A stretch of 64,000 bases of DNA from Acidimicrobiia bacterium (GTDB taxonomy: Bacteria > Actinomycetota > Acidimicrobiia > IMCC26256 > JAOSJM01). A model generated the notes under the pieces. It worked only from the letters and a program-made list of their open reading frames with translations. It did no database searches and was not told where the DNA came from. Position numbers and translations under genes: made by a program. Shown in pieces: positions 7,713 to 17,585 of this stretch; the stretch's first letter is position 1; each line of letters opens with the position of its first letter. Where the stretch lies: NCBI GenBank assembly GCA_027494165.1, contig JAOSJM010000001.1, positions 434,001 through 498,000 of the forward strand, written 5' to 3'.

Positions 7713-10700
7713 GTGGAGGCATCGGGGACGACCGGCACGGCGGGTACGCGCGACCGGTCGCCCGTCGCGGGCCGCATGCCCCGGCCGACGCGGCTGGCGG
7801 CGCGATGGCAGGCCCTGCCGCCCGGCGCCCGGTTCGCGGCGATCGCGCTGGGCTACGTGGCCACGGCCGAGATCGGCGTCCGCGTCGCCACCGGTGGATC
7901 CGCCGGCGGCACGCTCGCCTTCTGGGCTCCCAGTGGACTCGTGCTGGCGGTGTTGCTGGTGGCCGAGAGCCGCAACGCCTGGCTCGGCGTGCTCGCGGCC
8001 GCGGTGGTGGGCGACGTCGCCCACTGGTTGCTCTTCGACGACGTATCCCACCGCACCACGCCTCTGTTCCTCGCCGGCGGCGTCGTCGGCTGGGTCGCCG
8101 CCGCCGCCGGCATCCGCTTCGTCACCGACCGGCCTTGGCTCAACCGGCGCCGGGGCGTCCTGGCCCTGCTGGGGATCGGCGGTGTGATCGGCCCGGCGAT
8201 CGGCGCCGTCGTCGTGGCCACGGGGACGGTCCTCGCCGACCCGGAGGCGGGCTGGTTCGAGGCGTGGCGGGCCTGGACCCTGGCCGAGGGGCTCGGCGTG
8301 CTCACCGTCGCTCCGCTGGTCCTGGCCTGGGTCGCGCCCGATCCGTGGTTCCGGCACCGGTGGGTCGAGGGCGCGCTCGCCAGCGCAGCCGCGGGCACCA
8401 CGGCCGTGCTGGTCTTCCGCTTCGCCGACGTGCCGGTCGTCTACCTGGTCCTGCCCGCGCTCGTCTGGGCGTCGCTGAGGGTGGGCCCCCGGGGCGCCGC
8501 CGGGATCGGCGCGATCCTGACCCTCGTCGCCGCCTGGCTCACCCAGCGGGGCCACGGGCCGTTCGAGGCCGCGACCGGGGCCCCCGACGCCCTGCTCCTC
8601 CTCCAGCTGTACCTGGGCGTCAACCTCGGCACCGCGCTCCTACTGGGGGCCGCCGCGGCCGAGCGGGCCGCCGGCGAGGCCACCCGGGCCGAGCGCGACC
8701 GCATGCGCGCCCTCCTGGAGGCGCTGCAGGACGGCCTCGTCGAGACCGATCTCGACGGCCGCGTCCTCGACGTCAACGCGCGGTTCCTCGAGATGGTCGG
8801 CCTGGGCCGCGACGAGATCGTGGGCCGTGACGGGCGGTACCCGTTCTGGCCGGGCGGTTCGCCCGAGCTGGTCGCCGCCACGGCGGCCGGCCTCTCGATC
8901 GACGAGGGAGCGCGCTACGAGATCGAGCTCCGGCGACGCGGCGGGGAGCGCTTCCCCGCCGCTGTCAGCGTGTCGCTCGTCCGGACGGCCGGGGGCGAGC
9001 CCGTCCGGATGATGTCGATCGTGCGCGACGTCACCGACCAGAAGCGCGCCGAGCAGGAGCTGCGGGCGAGCGAGGAGCGCTACCGCGGTGTGGTCGAGGT
9101 CCAGACCGACCTGATCTGCCGGTACCGGCCCGACACGACGATCACGTTCGTCAACGAGGCGCTGACGTCCTTCCGGGGCCTCGCCGCCGAGGACATCGTG
9201 GGTCGGCGCTGGGAGTCGATGGTCGGCGAGCGGGAGCGGGGACGGGTGCTGGCCCAGCTCGAGGACCTCGGCGCGGGCCGCGACCTCGTCATCGAGAACC
9301 GCCTGCAGGACTCCCGGGGCCGCCTGCGGTGGTTCCAGTGGACGGTGCGGGCCGTCCTCGACGCCGGGCGACCCGTCGAGTACCAGGCGGTCGGGTCCGA
9401 CGTCACCGAGCGCAAGGCCGCCGAGGAAGCCCTGCGGGCCAGCGAGGTGCTCAACCGCACCGTGGTGGAGGCCCTCGACGAGGGGCTCGCGGTCTGCGAC
9501 GACACCGGCCGGCTCCTCCGCTACAACGACAGCCTCCTGCGGATCCTCGGGCTCGACGCCGCCGAGGTCCACGGAGCCGAGCTCGCCCATCTCCGCTTGC
9601 CGGTCGTCCACGAGGACGGCACCCTCTTCCCGCCCGGGGCGCACCCCGCCCTGGTCACCCTGCGGACCGGGCAGACCCAGCACGGCATCGTCATGGGTGT
9701 CCATCGGCCGGACGGCACGCTGGCCTGGCTGTCGGTGAACTGCTACCTGCTGTCCACGGAAGGGCGTCGCGGCGTCGTCGCGTCGTTCACCGACATCACC
9801 GAGCGCAAGGAGGCCGAGACCCTCCTCGTGCACCGTTCCCTCCACGACGGTCTGACCGGCCTCCCGAACCGGATCCTCCTCGCCGACCGCCTGGAGCACG
9901 CCCTCGCCCGCACCCGGCGGATCGGGGGCCAGGTGGCGGTCCTGTTCTGCGACCTCGACCGGTTCAAGAACGTCAACGACAGCTTCGGCCACGATGCCGG
10001 GGACGAGATGCTCGTGGCGGTGGCGGAGCGGTTCCGCAGCATCGCCCGGCCCGGGGACACGGTGGCGCGGATCGGCGGTGACGAGTTCGTCGTGATCTGC
10101 GAGGGCATCGACGGGCCCGACGCCGCCCACGCGATCGCCAAGCGCCTCCACGAGGCGCTGGAGGCCCCGATCGAGGTCAACGGATCGCTGGTCCACGTCT
10201 CGATGAGCGTGGGGATCAACCTGGCCGGTGCCCCTGCCGACCCCGGCGCGCTGCTGCGTGACGCCGACGCGGCGATGTACCTGGCCAAGGAGCGGGGGCG
10301 GGGCCGCTCCGAGGAGTTCAGCGAGGCCCTGCGGGACCGCGCCGTCAAGCGCCTGCGCGTCGAGCGGGAGCTCCGGCACGCGATCGAGTTTGGCGACCTC
10401 GTCGCCTACTACCAGCCGATCGTGGCGATCCACGACCGCCGGGCCGTCGGGGCCGAGGCGTTGCTGCGCTGGAGACATCCCGACCGGGGCACGCTCACGC
10501 CGGTCGCCTTCCTCGACATCGCCGAGGAGTCGGGACTCATCGTCCCGATGGGACGGGTCGTGCTGGAACGGGCGTGCGACGAGATCCGGCGCCGGATCGA
10601 GCTGGGCGTCGCGGCCACCATCTCGGTGAACGTCTCGGCGACCCAGCTCGCCCAGCCCGACTTCGTGCGGACCGTCTCGAGCGTCCTCGAGCGGTCGGGG

Positions 10701-11132
10701 GTGCCCCCGTCCCGGCTCCAGCTCGAGATCACCGAGAGCGTCCTGTTCGAGGGTGGGAGCTCGGCCCTCAAGCAGCTCTTCGAGCTGAAGAGCCTCGGGC
10801 TCCGCCTCGGTCTCGACGACTTCGGGACAGGCTACTCGTCGCTCACGTATCTCAAGAGGTTCCCGATCGACTTCGTGAAGATCGACCGCGGCTTCGTCGC
10901 CGGGCTCGACGAGGAGGGCGACGACGCCGCCATCGTCCGGGCCATCGTGCAGCTCGCCGAAGCGCTCGGGCTCGCGGTGGTGGCCGAGGGGGTCGAGACG
11001 GAGGCCCAGGCCGAGCAGCTCAGGATCATCGGGTGCCGGTTCGCCCAGGGCTTCCTGTTCGGCCGGCCGGCACCGGCCCTGCCGAGCGGCGCCTCCGGCC
11101 GGGCCCGGCCGTCCCCGCTCGGCACCCCCTAG
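7713..11132 (+). CDS. MASE1-PAS-PAS-PAS-GGDEF-EAL membrane c-di-GMP protein
   Basis: A protein of about 1139 residues that should both make and degrade cyclic di-GMP. Residues about 30-310 form an eight-helix MASE1 sensor (FWAPSGLVLAVLL, VVGDVAHWLLF). Three PAS domains follow (about 330-445, 455-570, 575-705), each ending in a DVT/DIT-x-x-K PAC-like segment. GGDEF is at about residue 788 (RIGGDEFVVI) with an RPGD inhibitory I-site upstream. EAL is at about 915 (EALLRW) with ITES, LDDFGTGYSS, KIDR and AEGVET all present, so both catalytic sites look intact. The start is GTG 7713 behind GGGGGCGGA; ATG 7776 (MPRPTRL) is an alternative. It diverges from the ABC operon. Confidence 0.92.
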   Translation: MEASGTTGTAGTRDRSPVAGRMPRPTRLAARWQALPPGARFAAIALGYVATAEIGVRVATGGSAGGTLAFWAPSGLVLAVLLVAESRNAWLGVLAAAVVGDVAHWLLFDDVSHRTTPLFLAGGVVGWVAAAAGIRFVTDRPWLNRRRGVLALLGIGGVIGPAIGAVVVATGTVLADPEAGWFEAWRAWTLAEGLGVLTVAPLVLAWVAPDPWFRHRWVEGALASAAAGTTAVLVFRFADVPVVYLVLPALVWASLRVGPRGAAGIGAILTLVAAWLTQRGHGPFEAATGAPDALLLLQLYLGVNLGTALLLGAAAAERAAGEATRAERDRMRALLEALQDGLVETDLDGRVLDVNARFLEMVGLGRDEIVGRDGRYPFWPGGSPELVAATAAGLSIDEGARYEIELRRRGGERFPAAVSVSLVRTAGGEPVRMMSIVRDVTDQKRAEQELRASEERYRGVVEVQTDLICRYRPDTTITFVNEALTSFRGLAAEDIVGRRWESMVGERERGRVLAQLEDLGAGRDLVIENRLQDSRGRLRWFQWTVRAVLDAGRPVEYQAVGSDVTERKAAEEALRASEVLNRTVVEALDEGLAVCDDTGRLLRYNDSLLRILGLDAAEVHGAELAHLRLPVVHEDGTLFPPGAHPALVTLRTGQTQHGIVMGVHRPDGTLAWLSVNCYLLSTEGRRGVVASFTDITERKEAETLLVHRSLHDGLTGLPNRILLADRLEHALARTRRIGGQVAVLFCDLDRFKNVNDSFGHDAGDEMLVAVAERFRSIARPGDTVARIGGDEFVVICEGIDGPDAAHAIAKRLHEALEAPIEVNGSLVHVSMSVGINLAGAPADPGALLRDADAAMYLAKERGRGRSEEFSEALRDRAVKRLRVERELRHAIEFGDLVAYYQPIVAIHDRRAVGAEALLRWRHPDRGTLTPVAFLDIAEESGLIVPMGRVVLERACDEIRRRIELGVAATISVNVSATQLAQPDFVRTVSSVLERSGVPPSRLQLEITESVLFEGGSSALKQLFELKSLGLRLGLDDFGTGYSSLTYLKRFPIDFVKIDRGFVAGLDEEGDDAAIVRAIVQLAEALGLAVVAEGVETEAQAEQLRIIGCRFAQGFLFGRPAPALPSGASGRARPSPLGTP

Positions 11133-11192
11133 GCCGGAGACCCGCCGCAGACCGGCGCTCCCGCCCCGGGCCGAGGACCGGGCCCCAGCCTC

Positions 11193-11198
11193 TAGGCT
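11193..11198 (+). promoter_or_regulatory. -10 box of a leaderless gene
   Basis: TAGGCT ends 6 bases before the ATG at 11205, so the transcript should begin at or next to the start codon. Confidence 0.6.
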
Positions 11199-11204
11199 CG
11201 GGGC

Positions 11205-12056
11205 ATGGCAGCGCGCAGGGACTTCGTCGAGGAGCAGCTCGCGGCGTTGGAGCCCCTCGACTTCGTCGCCTTCCTCGTCGACGGGCGCGACCGCCTCGGG
11301 TTCGTCGAGGTCCACCGCACCGAGGACGGGGAGTCCTTCCACGCCCACATCGGTGCCCAGCCCCCGCTCCCGGTGCAGGCCCGACAGCAGCTCGAGCAGC
11401 TCGGCTTCGGGGTCGAGGAGGGAGGGCCCAGCGTCGAGGTCCGGGACGTGACCGCGCTCGCCGACACGGTCGAATCCGTCCTGGCCGATGTGCTCGAGGC
11501 CGCCCCGGGGACGCCGCTCGACGTGCGGCACGGGAGCCACCGTATGGAGGTCGAGCAGCAGCGGAAGCTGAAGGCGCTGCGCGAGCGCCTCACGAAGCTC
11601 CTCGACAACCTGCTCGAGGCGGGTGCCTACGAGATCGACGCCGACGGCGACTTCACGTTCCCCTTCGAGAGCACGCGCGTGTGGGTGGCGCCCCGGGCCC
11701 TCCCGATCGGTGGCCCGCTCATCGTCCGGGTCCTCGCGGTGACCAACGTCGACATCGACCCGTCGCCGGCGCTCGGCCTCTTCCTCTCCCAGACCAACTT
11801 CGGGCTGGCCTTCGGGCGGTTCTCCCTCGACGCGCGCCACCGTGCGGTGTGGTTCGAGCAGAACCTGCTGGGCGAGGCGTTCAGCGACGAGGAGTTCGGG
11901 TTCCTGGTGCACATCGTCGCCCAGACCGCCGACCAGTACGACGACCGCATCGCCGAGGTCTTCGGCGGGAGGGTGTTCAACCCGCCCGACCGCGCCGCCG
12001 AGGCCGAGGAGACACCGAGGGAGAAGCCCGGGACCGCGCCCGGCGGATACCTGTAG
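11205..12056 (+). CDS. YbjN/TY-Chap-like domain protein
   Basis: A 283-residue soluble protein. The N-terminal 110 residues are a small alpha-beta domain (FVEVHRTEDGESFHAHIG). A charged linker follows (EQQRKLKALRERLTKLL, residues about 115-135). The C-terminal half has the look of YbjN or type III chaperone-like domains of Actinobacteria (TRVWVAPRALPIGGPLIVRV, LGLFLSQTNFGLAFGRF, then HIVAQTADQYDD). Relatives are proposed peptide-binding chaperones; the role here is unknown. The ATG follows TAGGCT directly, so the gene is probably leaderless. The extreme C-terminus is charged and low complexity. Confidence 0.7.
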   Translation: MAARRDFVEEQLAALEPLDFVAFLVDGRDRLGFVEVHRTEDGESFHAHIGAQPPLPVQARQQLEQLGFGVEEGGPSVEVRDVTALADTVESVLADVLEAAPGTPLDVRHGSHRMEVEQQRKLKALRERLTKLLDNLLEAGAYEIDADGDFTFPFESTRVWVAPRALPIGGPLIVRVLAVTNVDIDPSPALGLFLSQTNFGLAFGRFSLDARHRAVWFEQNLLGEAFSDEEFGFLVHIVAQTADQYDDRIAEVFGGRVFNPPDRAAEAEETPREKPGTAPGGYL

Positions 12057-12133
12057 CGCCTCGACGCGCCCCCGTCCGGAGCGAGCGGCGAAGGAGGAGG
12101 CCGCGGGGACCGTGGGGCCGCCCGGTTCGTTCG

Positions 12134-12855
12134 CTACCTCGCCTCGGGGGGATGGGGGAGCCCTGATACGGGCTCCGCGGCGCGCCGGTCGGCCCGCGCC
12201 TCGCGTGCGAACCGGCGGGCGAGGCGCAGGGGCTCGGGGGTGCGCGAGCGCCCGGCGACGGCGAGGACCACGTCGACGGCGGTCGCGGGGCTGGTACGCC
12301 ATCCGGCGTGCACGGCGAGCGGTCGCGCCCCGCGACGGGTGCGGACCCAGGAGCCCACGACCTCGCCGGCGAGGGTGAGCGGCATCGTCGCCCCCAGCTC
12401 GTCGGGCGGCCACCCCCGGTCGCGGTCAGGGGCCGGTGGGTCACGCCGACGGTCGGGATGCCCAGCACCGCTCCCAGGTGGACGGCGAGCCCGGCTCCCC
12501 GCGGGTGGTCCCGCCCGGTGGCGTCCACGAGCAGCACGTCGGGCCGCGCGCGGAGGCGCGAGGTCGCGGCCTCGAGGAGCGGACCCTCGCGCGCCGTCAG
12601 GAGCCCGGGCTCGTAGGGGCTTCCCGCCGGCCCCGTGACCACCGCGCCCGCGAGGAGCGCACCCTCCCGCCAGGTCACCGCGGCCGCCCAGCCCGGGTCA
12701 CCCGCGGCACCGGCCCCGGCGAGGCCGCGCTCGAAGCACACGAAGCAGGCGCCGGCCGTGACGGGTCCCGTGGGGGGCACCCACGGCGCCGGGCGCTCGG
12801 CCGCGAGCCGTCGCTGGACGCGCCGGAGGTCGTCGGGCCGCGTGGGCCAGGCCAC
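12134..12855 (-). CDS. Endonuclease V-like protein, one-base frameshift
   Basis: About 240 residues related to endonuclease V (Nfi), which cuts DNA or RNA next to inosine. The core signature is clear: DVLLVDATGRDHPRGAGLA then HLGAVLGIPTVGVTHRPL, then, after the break, GEVVGSWVRTRRGARPLAVHAGWRTSP. Two features are unusual. The first catalytic Asp expected in an AGxDVxY motif is Cys here (TAGACFVCFERG), and the usual GVAK is GVTH. The frame breaks at about 12427-12433, where one missing base joins THRP to DRDRGWPPDELGA. The start is GTG at 12855. It may have changed or lost activity. Confidence 0.72.
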
Positions 12856-12879
12856 GCCCGGAGCGTAGGGGCCGAGACG

Positions 12880-15017
12880 TCAGGCCAGTGTGTAGACGCC
12901 GTCGACGTAGTCGTCGAGCATCCGGGCGGCGCAGAACCGGGGGCCCACCGAGCGCAGCGACGCCTTGACCCGGGCCACCCATCCTCGGGGACCCCGGCCC
13001 CGTCGCGGTCGTGGAACAGCGGGACGACCTCGTGCTCCAGGAGGTCGTAGAGGGCTGCGGCGTCGGCGGCGTCCTTGCGGCGCCGGTCGTCGTCGGCCTC
13101 GCCGGAGATGGCCCAGCCGTTCGTGCCGTCGTGGGCCTCGGCCCACCACCCGTCGAGCACGCTGAGGTTGAGGCCGCCGTTGAGGGCGGCCTTCATCCCG
13201 CTCGTGCCGCTCGCCTCGAGCGGCGGGAGGGGCAGGTTGACCCACACGTCGCACCCGGCGACGAGGGGGCCGGCGATGCCGAGGTCGTAGTCCTCGAGGA
13301 ACGCCACCCGCTCGCCGACCCGGGGAAACGACTTCTGGCGGAACAGCTCGCGGACGATCGCCTTGGCCCCGTCGTCGAGGGGGTGGGCCTTGCCGGCGAA
13401 GAGGAGCTGGAGCGGCCGCGGGCCGTCGAGCAGGGCGAGGGCGCGCACAGGATCGTGGGTGAGGAGGTCGAGGCGCTTGTACGAGGCCACCCGGCGGGCG
13501 AAGCCCACCGTCAGCACGTCGGGGTCGAGGCTCTTCGCCGCGGCCTCCACGTAGTCGAGCGGCTCGCCCCGGGCGAGCCGGTCCCTGACGCTGCGGCCAC
13601 GGGCGAACTCGACGAGCTGCGTGCGCAGCGCCACGCGCGTCGCCCACAGCTCCTCGTCGGGGATGGCGGCCACCCGTTCCCACGTTCGCGGATCGGCGGC
13701 GCGCTCCACCCAGCCGTCGCCGAGGTGCCGGTCGAGGAGCGCCCGCATCGGGCCGGCCATCCACGTGGGGAGGTGGACGCCGTTCGTCACGTGCGTGATG
13801 GGGACGCGCTCGACGGGTGACGACGGGAAGAGCGGCTGCCACATGGCCCGGGCGACCTCGCCGTGCCGGCGGCTGACGCCGTTCACCGCCCGGCTGGACC
13901 TGATGGCCAGCGGCGTCATCCCGGCCGGCTCGCCCCGGTCCTCGGGCCGGACCCGGCCCAGCCCCAGGAAGGTCTCCGGGTCCGTCCCGAGGCGGTCGGC
14001 CATTCCCGGCAGAGCGTGGAGGATCTCGTCGGCCGGGTAGGTCTCGTTGCCGGCCGGGACCGGCGTGTGGGTTGTGAAGACCACCCTCCTCCGGGTCGCC
14101 GCGAGCGCCTGGTCCAGGGTGCGGCCGCGCTCGACCTCCTCGCCGGCCAGCTCGAGCGCGGCGAGCGCGGCGTGCCCCTCGTTGAGGTGGATCACCGCCG
14201 GGTCGATGCCCAGGGCGCGCAGGGCCCGGATCCCTCCCACGCCGAGCACCGTGTACTGGGCGAGGCGCAGGGCCCGGTTCCCCTCGTAGAGCCTCGCCGT
14301 GATCCAGCGGTCGACGGGGGAGTTCCGCCGGATCGCGGTGTCGAGCAGGAACAACGGCACCCGTCCCACGTCCACCCGCCACACCTGCACGACCACGTCC
14401 CGCCCGAACACGGGGACGGTCACGGTGACCCGCTCACCCCGGCCGTCGGTGACCCGCACGGCCGGGAGCATCTCGGGGTCGGCCTCGATCCAGTACTCGT
14501 GCTGCCAGCCCGACAGGTCCACCCGCTGGTGGAAGTAGCCGCGCCGGTACAGCAACCCGACCCCGACCATCGGCAGGGCCCGGTCGGAGGCCTCCTTCAG
14601 GAGGTCACCCGCCAGCACTCCCAGACCGCCGGCGTACACGGGGAGCGACCGGTGGACGCCGAACTCGGCGCAGAGGAAGGCGACGGGGTGGTCGGGGGAG
14701 GCTGGCCCGGCCCGGGCGGGCCGGGCCAGGTCCTCCCTCACCGCGGCCTCCAGGCCCCGGACCCGCTCGACCAGCGCCGGGTCGGCGGCCGCCGCCTCGA
14801 GCGCGCCGGCCGAGAGCTCCCGCAGGAACCGGACCGGGTTCTCACCGCACACCTCCCAGCGGTACGGGCCGAGGTCGCCGAACACCGCCGCGCCGCCGGG
14901 CATCCAGGACCAGCGGTAGTTGTAGGCGAGGTGGGCGAGCGGCGCGAGGGGTTCGGGCAGCCGGTCCGCGAGGGCGGCGGCCGCAGCCGCCAGGTCGTGC
15001 TCGCCACTCGTGCCCAT
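12880..15017 (-). CDS. glgP: Alpha-glucan (glycogen) phosphorylase, one-base frameshift
   Basis: A GT35 phosphorylase of the shorter DUF3417-containing type, about 712 residues, releasing glucose-1-phosphate from glycogen or maltodextrin in the cytosol. The N-terminus has LAYNYRWSWMPGG (DUF3417), then CAEFGVHRSLPVYAGGLGVL. The phosphate and glucose site residues run through HLNEGHAAL and THTPVPAGNETY. The pyridoxal phosphate Lys is at about 609 in GTSGMKAALNGG. Near the 3' end, around 12975-12982, one missing base separates GVPE from WVARVKASLRSVGPRF; the repaired C-terminus (DDYVDGVYTLA) is normal. The start is ATG 15017. No other glycogen gene lies nearby. Confidence 0.9.
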
Positions 15018-15169
15018 GGGCCTCCCGTCGCTGCTCGGGCCGACGCTAGCGCCGGCCTCCGGACCCATCGGGACCGGCCCGCCGGGGAACGGCGCGAACG
15101 CAACATCCCGGCCGGCCGGGCGGCGGATCCGGACCGAGGCGCCCTCGGCGCCCGGGCGGGAAGGGTCGT

Positions 15170-16419
15170 TCAGGTGCCCTGCCAGGCCGCCCGGACCGCG
15201 TCGGCGTACGCCCGGGCTCCGGCGCCGTTGGGGTGGACGCAGTCGAGCGAGCTCACCCACGGGTCGCCGTCGGGGTGCCCGACGGCGCAGTACGGCGACG
15301 TGCCCCCGGTCGTGGCCTCGAACAGGTCGCCCAGCGGCCCGGGGAGGTCCCCGGACCGCCACCCGTCGGGACCGAGCCCGTTCGGCGCGGCGTGCCCCTC
15401 GAACGCGGGGGCGACGTCCGCGAAGCGGACCCGCTCGGTGGGGAACCGCTCGGCGACCGTCCGCAGGGTGCGGTTGAGGCGAGCCACGACCTCGGCCGCC
15501 GCCCGGCGGAAGCAGGTCTCCTCGCAGCCCGGTACACCGTGGGGCCGCTCGGCGGTGGGGTCGTGGTACCCGGTGACCACGACGACCGCGTCGGTCGCCT
15601 CCACGAGGCGGCGGAGCGCACGGTCGAGCGAGTCGGCGAGCCCGCCGAGCCGCTCCGTGACGGCCCCGGCATCCACCCGGCCGTCGGCGTCGAGCGACTC
15701 GTCGGGGTGGGTGAAGCGGAGGTCGTTGGCGCCGACCGTGACGGTCACCAGCCCGGGGTTCGCCCGCACCGCCCACTCGACCTGTGGCAGCGGGCCGCCG
15801 CCGTCGGGGCCGGTTCCGGGGAGACCGCCACCGACGGGCTCCTCGAGCAGGTCGGCGGCCGTCGCGCCGCTGCACGCCACGAGCGCGAAGCCGTCGCCCC
15901 CGCCGCGCTCCACCTCCCATCGGTCACGGACCAGCCGGGGGTAGGCCTCGTCCTCGGCCCGCCAGCACCGGTCACGGCCGAGGTAGTCGCGCCAGGACAG
16001 GCCGTGGCCGCTGGCCACCGAGTCGCCGAGACCGACGAGCGCTCCGGGGTGGTCCGGCCAGCGGGCGACGAGGAGGATCGTCGCGTGCGCCTCGCCACCA
16101 CCGGCGTCGGTCGCCCGGACCGCCACCGGCCAGGTTCCGGCGTCCAGCGGCTCCCAGGTGAGCCGGAGACCGGTGATCGTCGCCCCCGGGGGAGCCCGGA
16201 CGCCGTGAGCTCGACGGGGCCGCCCTCGGGGTCGTGGGCCCCGAGGCCGGCCCTCGCGACCCCGCCGACCGTGGCCCGTACCGACCCGGGGACGGTGAGC
16301 TCGGGGGGAGGTCGCCCGGCGCGGTTCCGGGGGAGGAGGCGCGGGGGAGCGGCCGGGGGAGCCGCCCCTCCGCCCAGGAGGAGCGCGAGCGCCACGAGGG
16401 GGAGGGCCAGCCGCCGCAC
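15170..16419 (-). CDS. Secreted SGNH/GDSL hydrolase with Ig-like domain, one-base frameshift
   Basis: About 416 residues. A signal peptide (MRRLALPLVALALLLGG, from GTG 16419) is followed by a cadherin/Ig-like beta domain of the He_PIG type (ELTVPGSVRATVGG ... LPPGATITG ... VRATDAGG). The catalytic SGNH domain has block I GLGDSVASGHG, block III VTVGANDL and block V SLDCVHPNGAGARAYA, so Ser, Gly, Asn and the Asp-His pair are present. It is probably an exported esterase or lipase. The frame breaks at the C/G runs 16183-16192; one added C (minus strand) gives SGLPPGATITG, the classic sequence of this beta domain. Confidence 0.85.
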
Positions 16420-16592
16420 GACCCACCAGGCTAGGGAGCCGGGCGGGGTCTCGTGTGGCCCGCTCGGGGATCGCCGGGGGTACGGAGCAGGGGGACGGCG
16501 CTGCTGGCGTTCCCCGAGCGTTCCGGCCCCGCCGCGGCGGCCGGGGGAGCTCGGGAGAGGCTGACCGTTTCATCCCATCCATCCCGTACGGG

Positions 16593-16598
16593 TAGGAT
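16593..16598 (+). promoter_or_regulatory. -10 box of the DUF4352-like gene
   Basis: TAGGAT sits 23 bases before the ATG at 16622, with AGGAGG between them. No clear -35 is seen. Confidence 0.5.
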
Positions 16599-16621
16599 CG
16601 GAGCGTCCACGAGGAGGTCCC

Positions 16622-17322
16622 ATGGTCCAGACCGGTCCCGATCGACCATCCGGCGGCTCACCCTGGCCGGACGGCCCGGGCGCTCCGGTGCCGGGCCCGG
16701 GGCGGGATGGGCGTCGGTGCCGCCGCGTCGGCGGACGTGGCCGGTGGTCCTCGGCGTCATGGTCGCGGTGATCGTGGGGCTGGCGGTGCTGGCGGCCGTC
16801 GGCGAGCGGCGCTCCGAGCGGGACCCCGCGACGGGGCCGACCGCCCCCGGCGCGGTGGTGCCCGAGGCCGACCGTCCGGGGGACGACCCCAACCCCGGTG
16901 CCCTGTACCCCGGCCGGCCCGGCTCCCAGGCCGAGGACCAGGAGCGGGCGGTGGGGGAGCCGGTTCGACTCGCGGGGTACACGGCGACCGTGCGAGCCTC
17001 GAGCCTCCTGCCCACGTTCGTTCCGGCGGAGGACCGCACGTGGGTGCGCGTGGACGTGAGCCTGCTCAACCGGGACGACCGCAAGCAGGCGTACCACCCC
17101 TGGCAGTGGCAGCTCCAGACCCCCTCGGGCGTGGTGCACAACCCGAGGGCGTACCTGGGGCCCATGCTCGGTTCCGGGGAGCTGCTGCCCGGCAGCTCGG
17201 TCGAGGGCGCCGTCTACTTCGAGATCGGGGCGGAGCGGGGCGACTGCTACGTGCTGTTCAAGCCGGAGCTGCTCGACGCCGCCCGGGGCGTCTGGCGGAT
17301 CGTCGTGCCCCCGGCGTCGTGA
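16622..17322 (+). CDS. Membrane-anchored DUF4352-like protein, one-base frameshift
   Basis: About 233 residues. A Pro/Gly-rich N-terminus starts at the ATG 16622 (AGGAGG just upstream). One transmembrane helix (WPVVLGVMVAVIVGLAVL, about residues 40-60) and an acidic linker follow. The extracellular beta-sandwich resembles DUF4352: TWVRVDVSLLNRDD, LLPGSSVEGAVYFEIG and a final WRIVVPP strand. The start frame and the body frame differ by one base; a single missing base in the GC-rich stretch 16695-16712 explains it. Relatives are antigen- or telokin-like surface proteins of unknown role. The stop lies 8 bases before the 61-bp repeat array. Confidence 0.7.
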
Positions 17323-17330
17323 CCGGGTCC

Positions 17331-17575
17331 TGGCCTCTCGGGTGTCGTCACCGTCGCTGAGCGGGGGTGGAGGCACCCGGGTCGCAGGGGTTGGCCTCTC
17401 GGGTGTCGTTACCGTCGCTGAGCGGGGGTGGAGGCACCCGCGTCGCAGGGGTTGGCCTCTCGGGTGTCGTTACCGTCGCTGAGCGGGGGTGGAGGCACCC
17501 GCGTCGCAGGGGTTGGCCTCTCGGGTGTCGTTACCGTCGCTGAGCGGGGGTGGAGGCACCCGGGTCGCAGGGGTC
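17331..17575. repeat. Family B array, four 61-bp tandem copies
   Basis: Four head-to-tail copies start at 17331, 17392, 17453 and 17514, each exactly 61 bp and nearly identical. Each contains CTCGGGTGTCGTTACC, CGCTGAGCGGGGG and GGAGGCACCCG, which form an outer stem CGGGTGTC/GGCACCCG around a weak inner stem. The array fills the gap between two convergent genes, 8 bases from one stop and 10 from the other. Single-family relatives occur at 50173 and 60250. Confidence 0.95.
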
Positions 17576-17585
17576 GGGGTCGGGA

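Noticed and set aside
8640-12413. A 1257-codon open frame on the minus strand
   Set aside because: It lies antisense to the complete GGDEF-EAL gene with all catalytic motifs; such long antisense frames are expected at this GC content.
17331-17575. CRISPR array
   Set aside because: Units are contiguous and nearly identical, with no variable spacers and no cas genes nearby.
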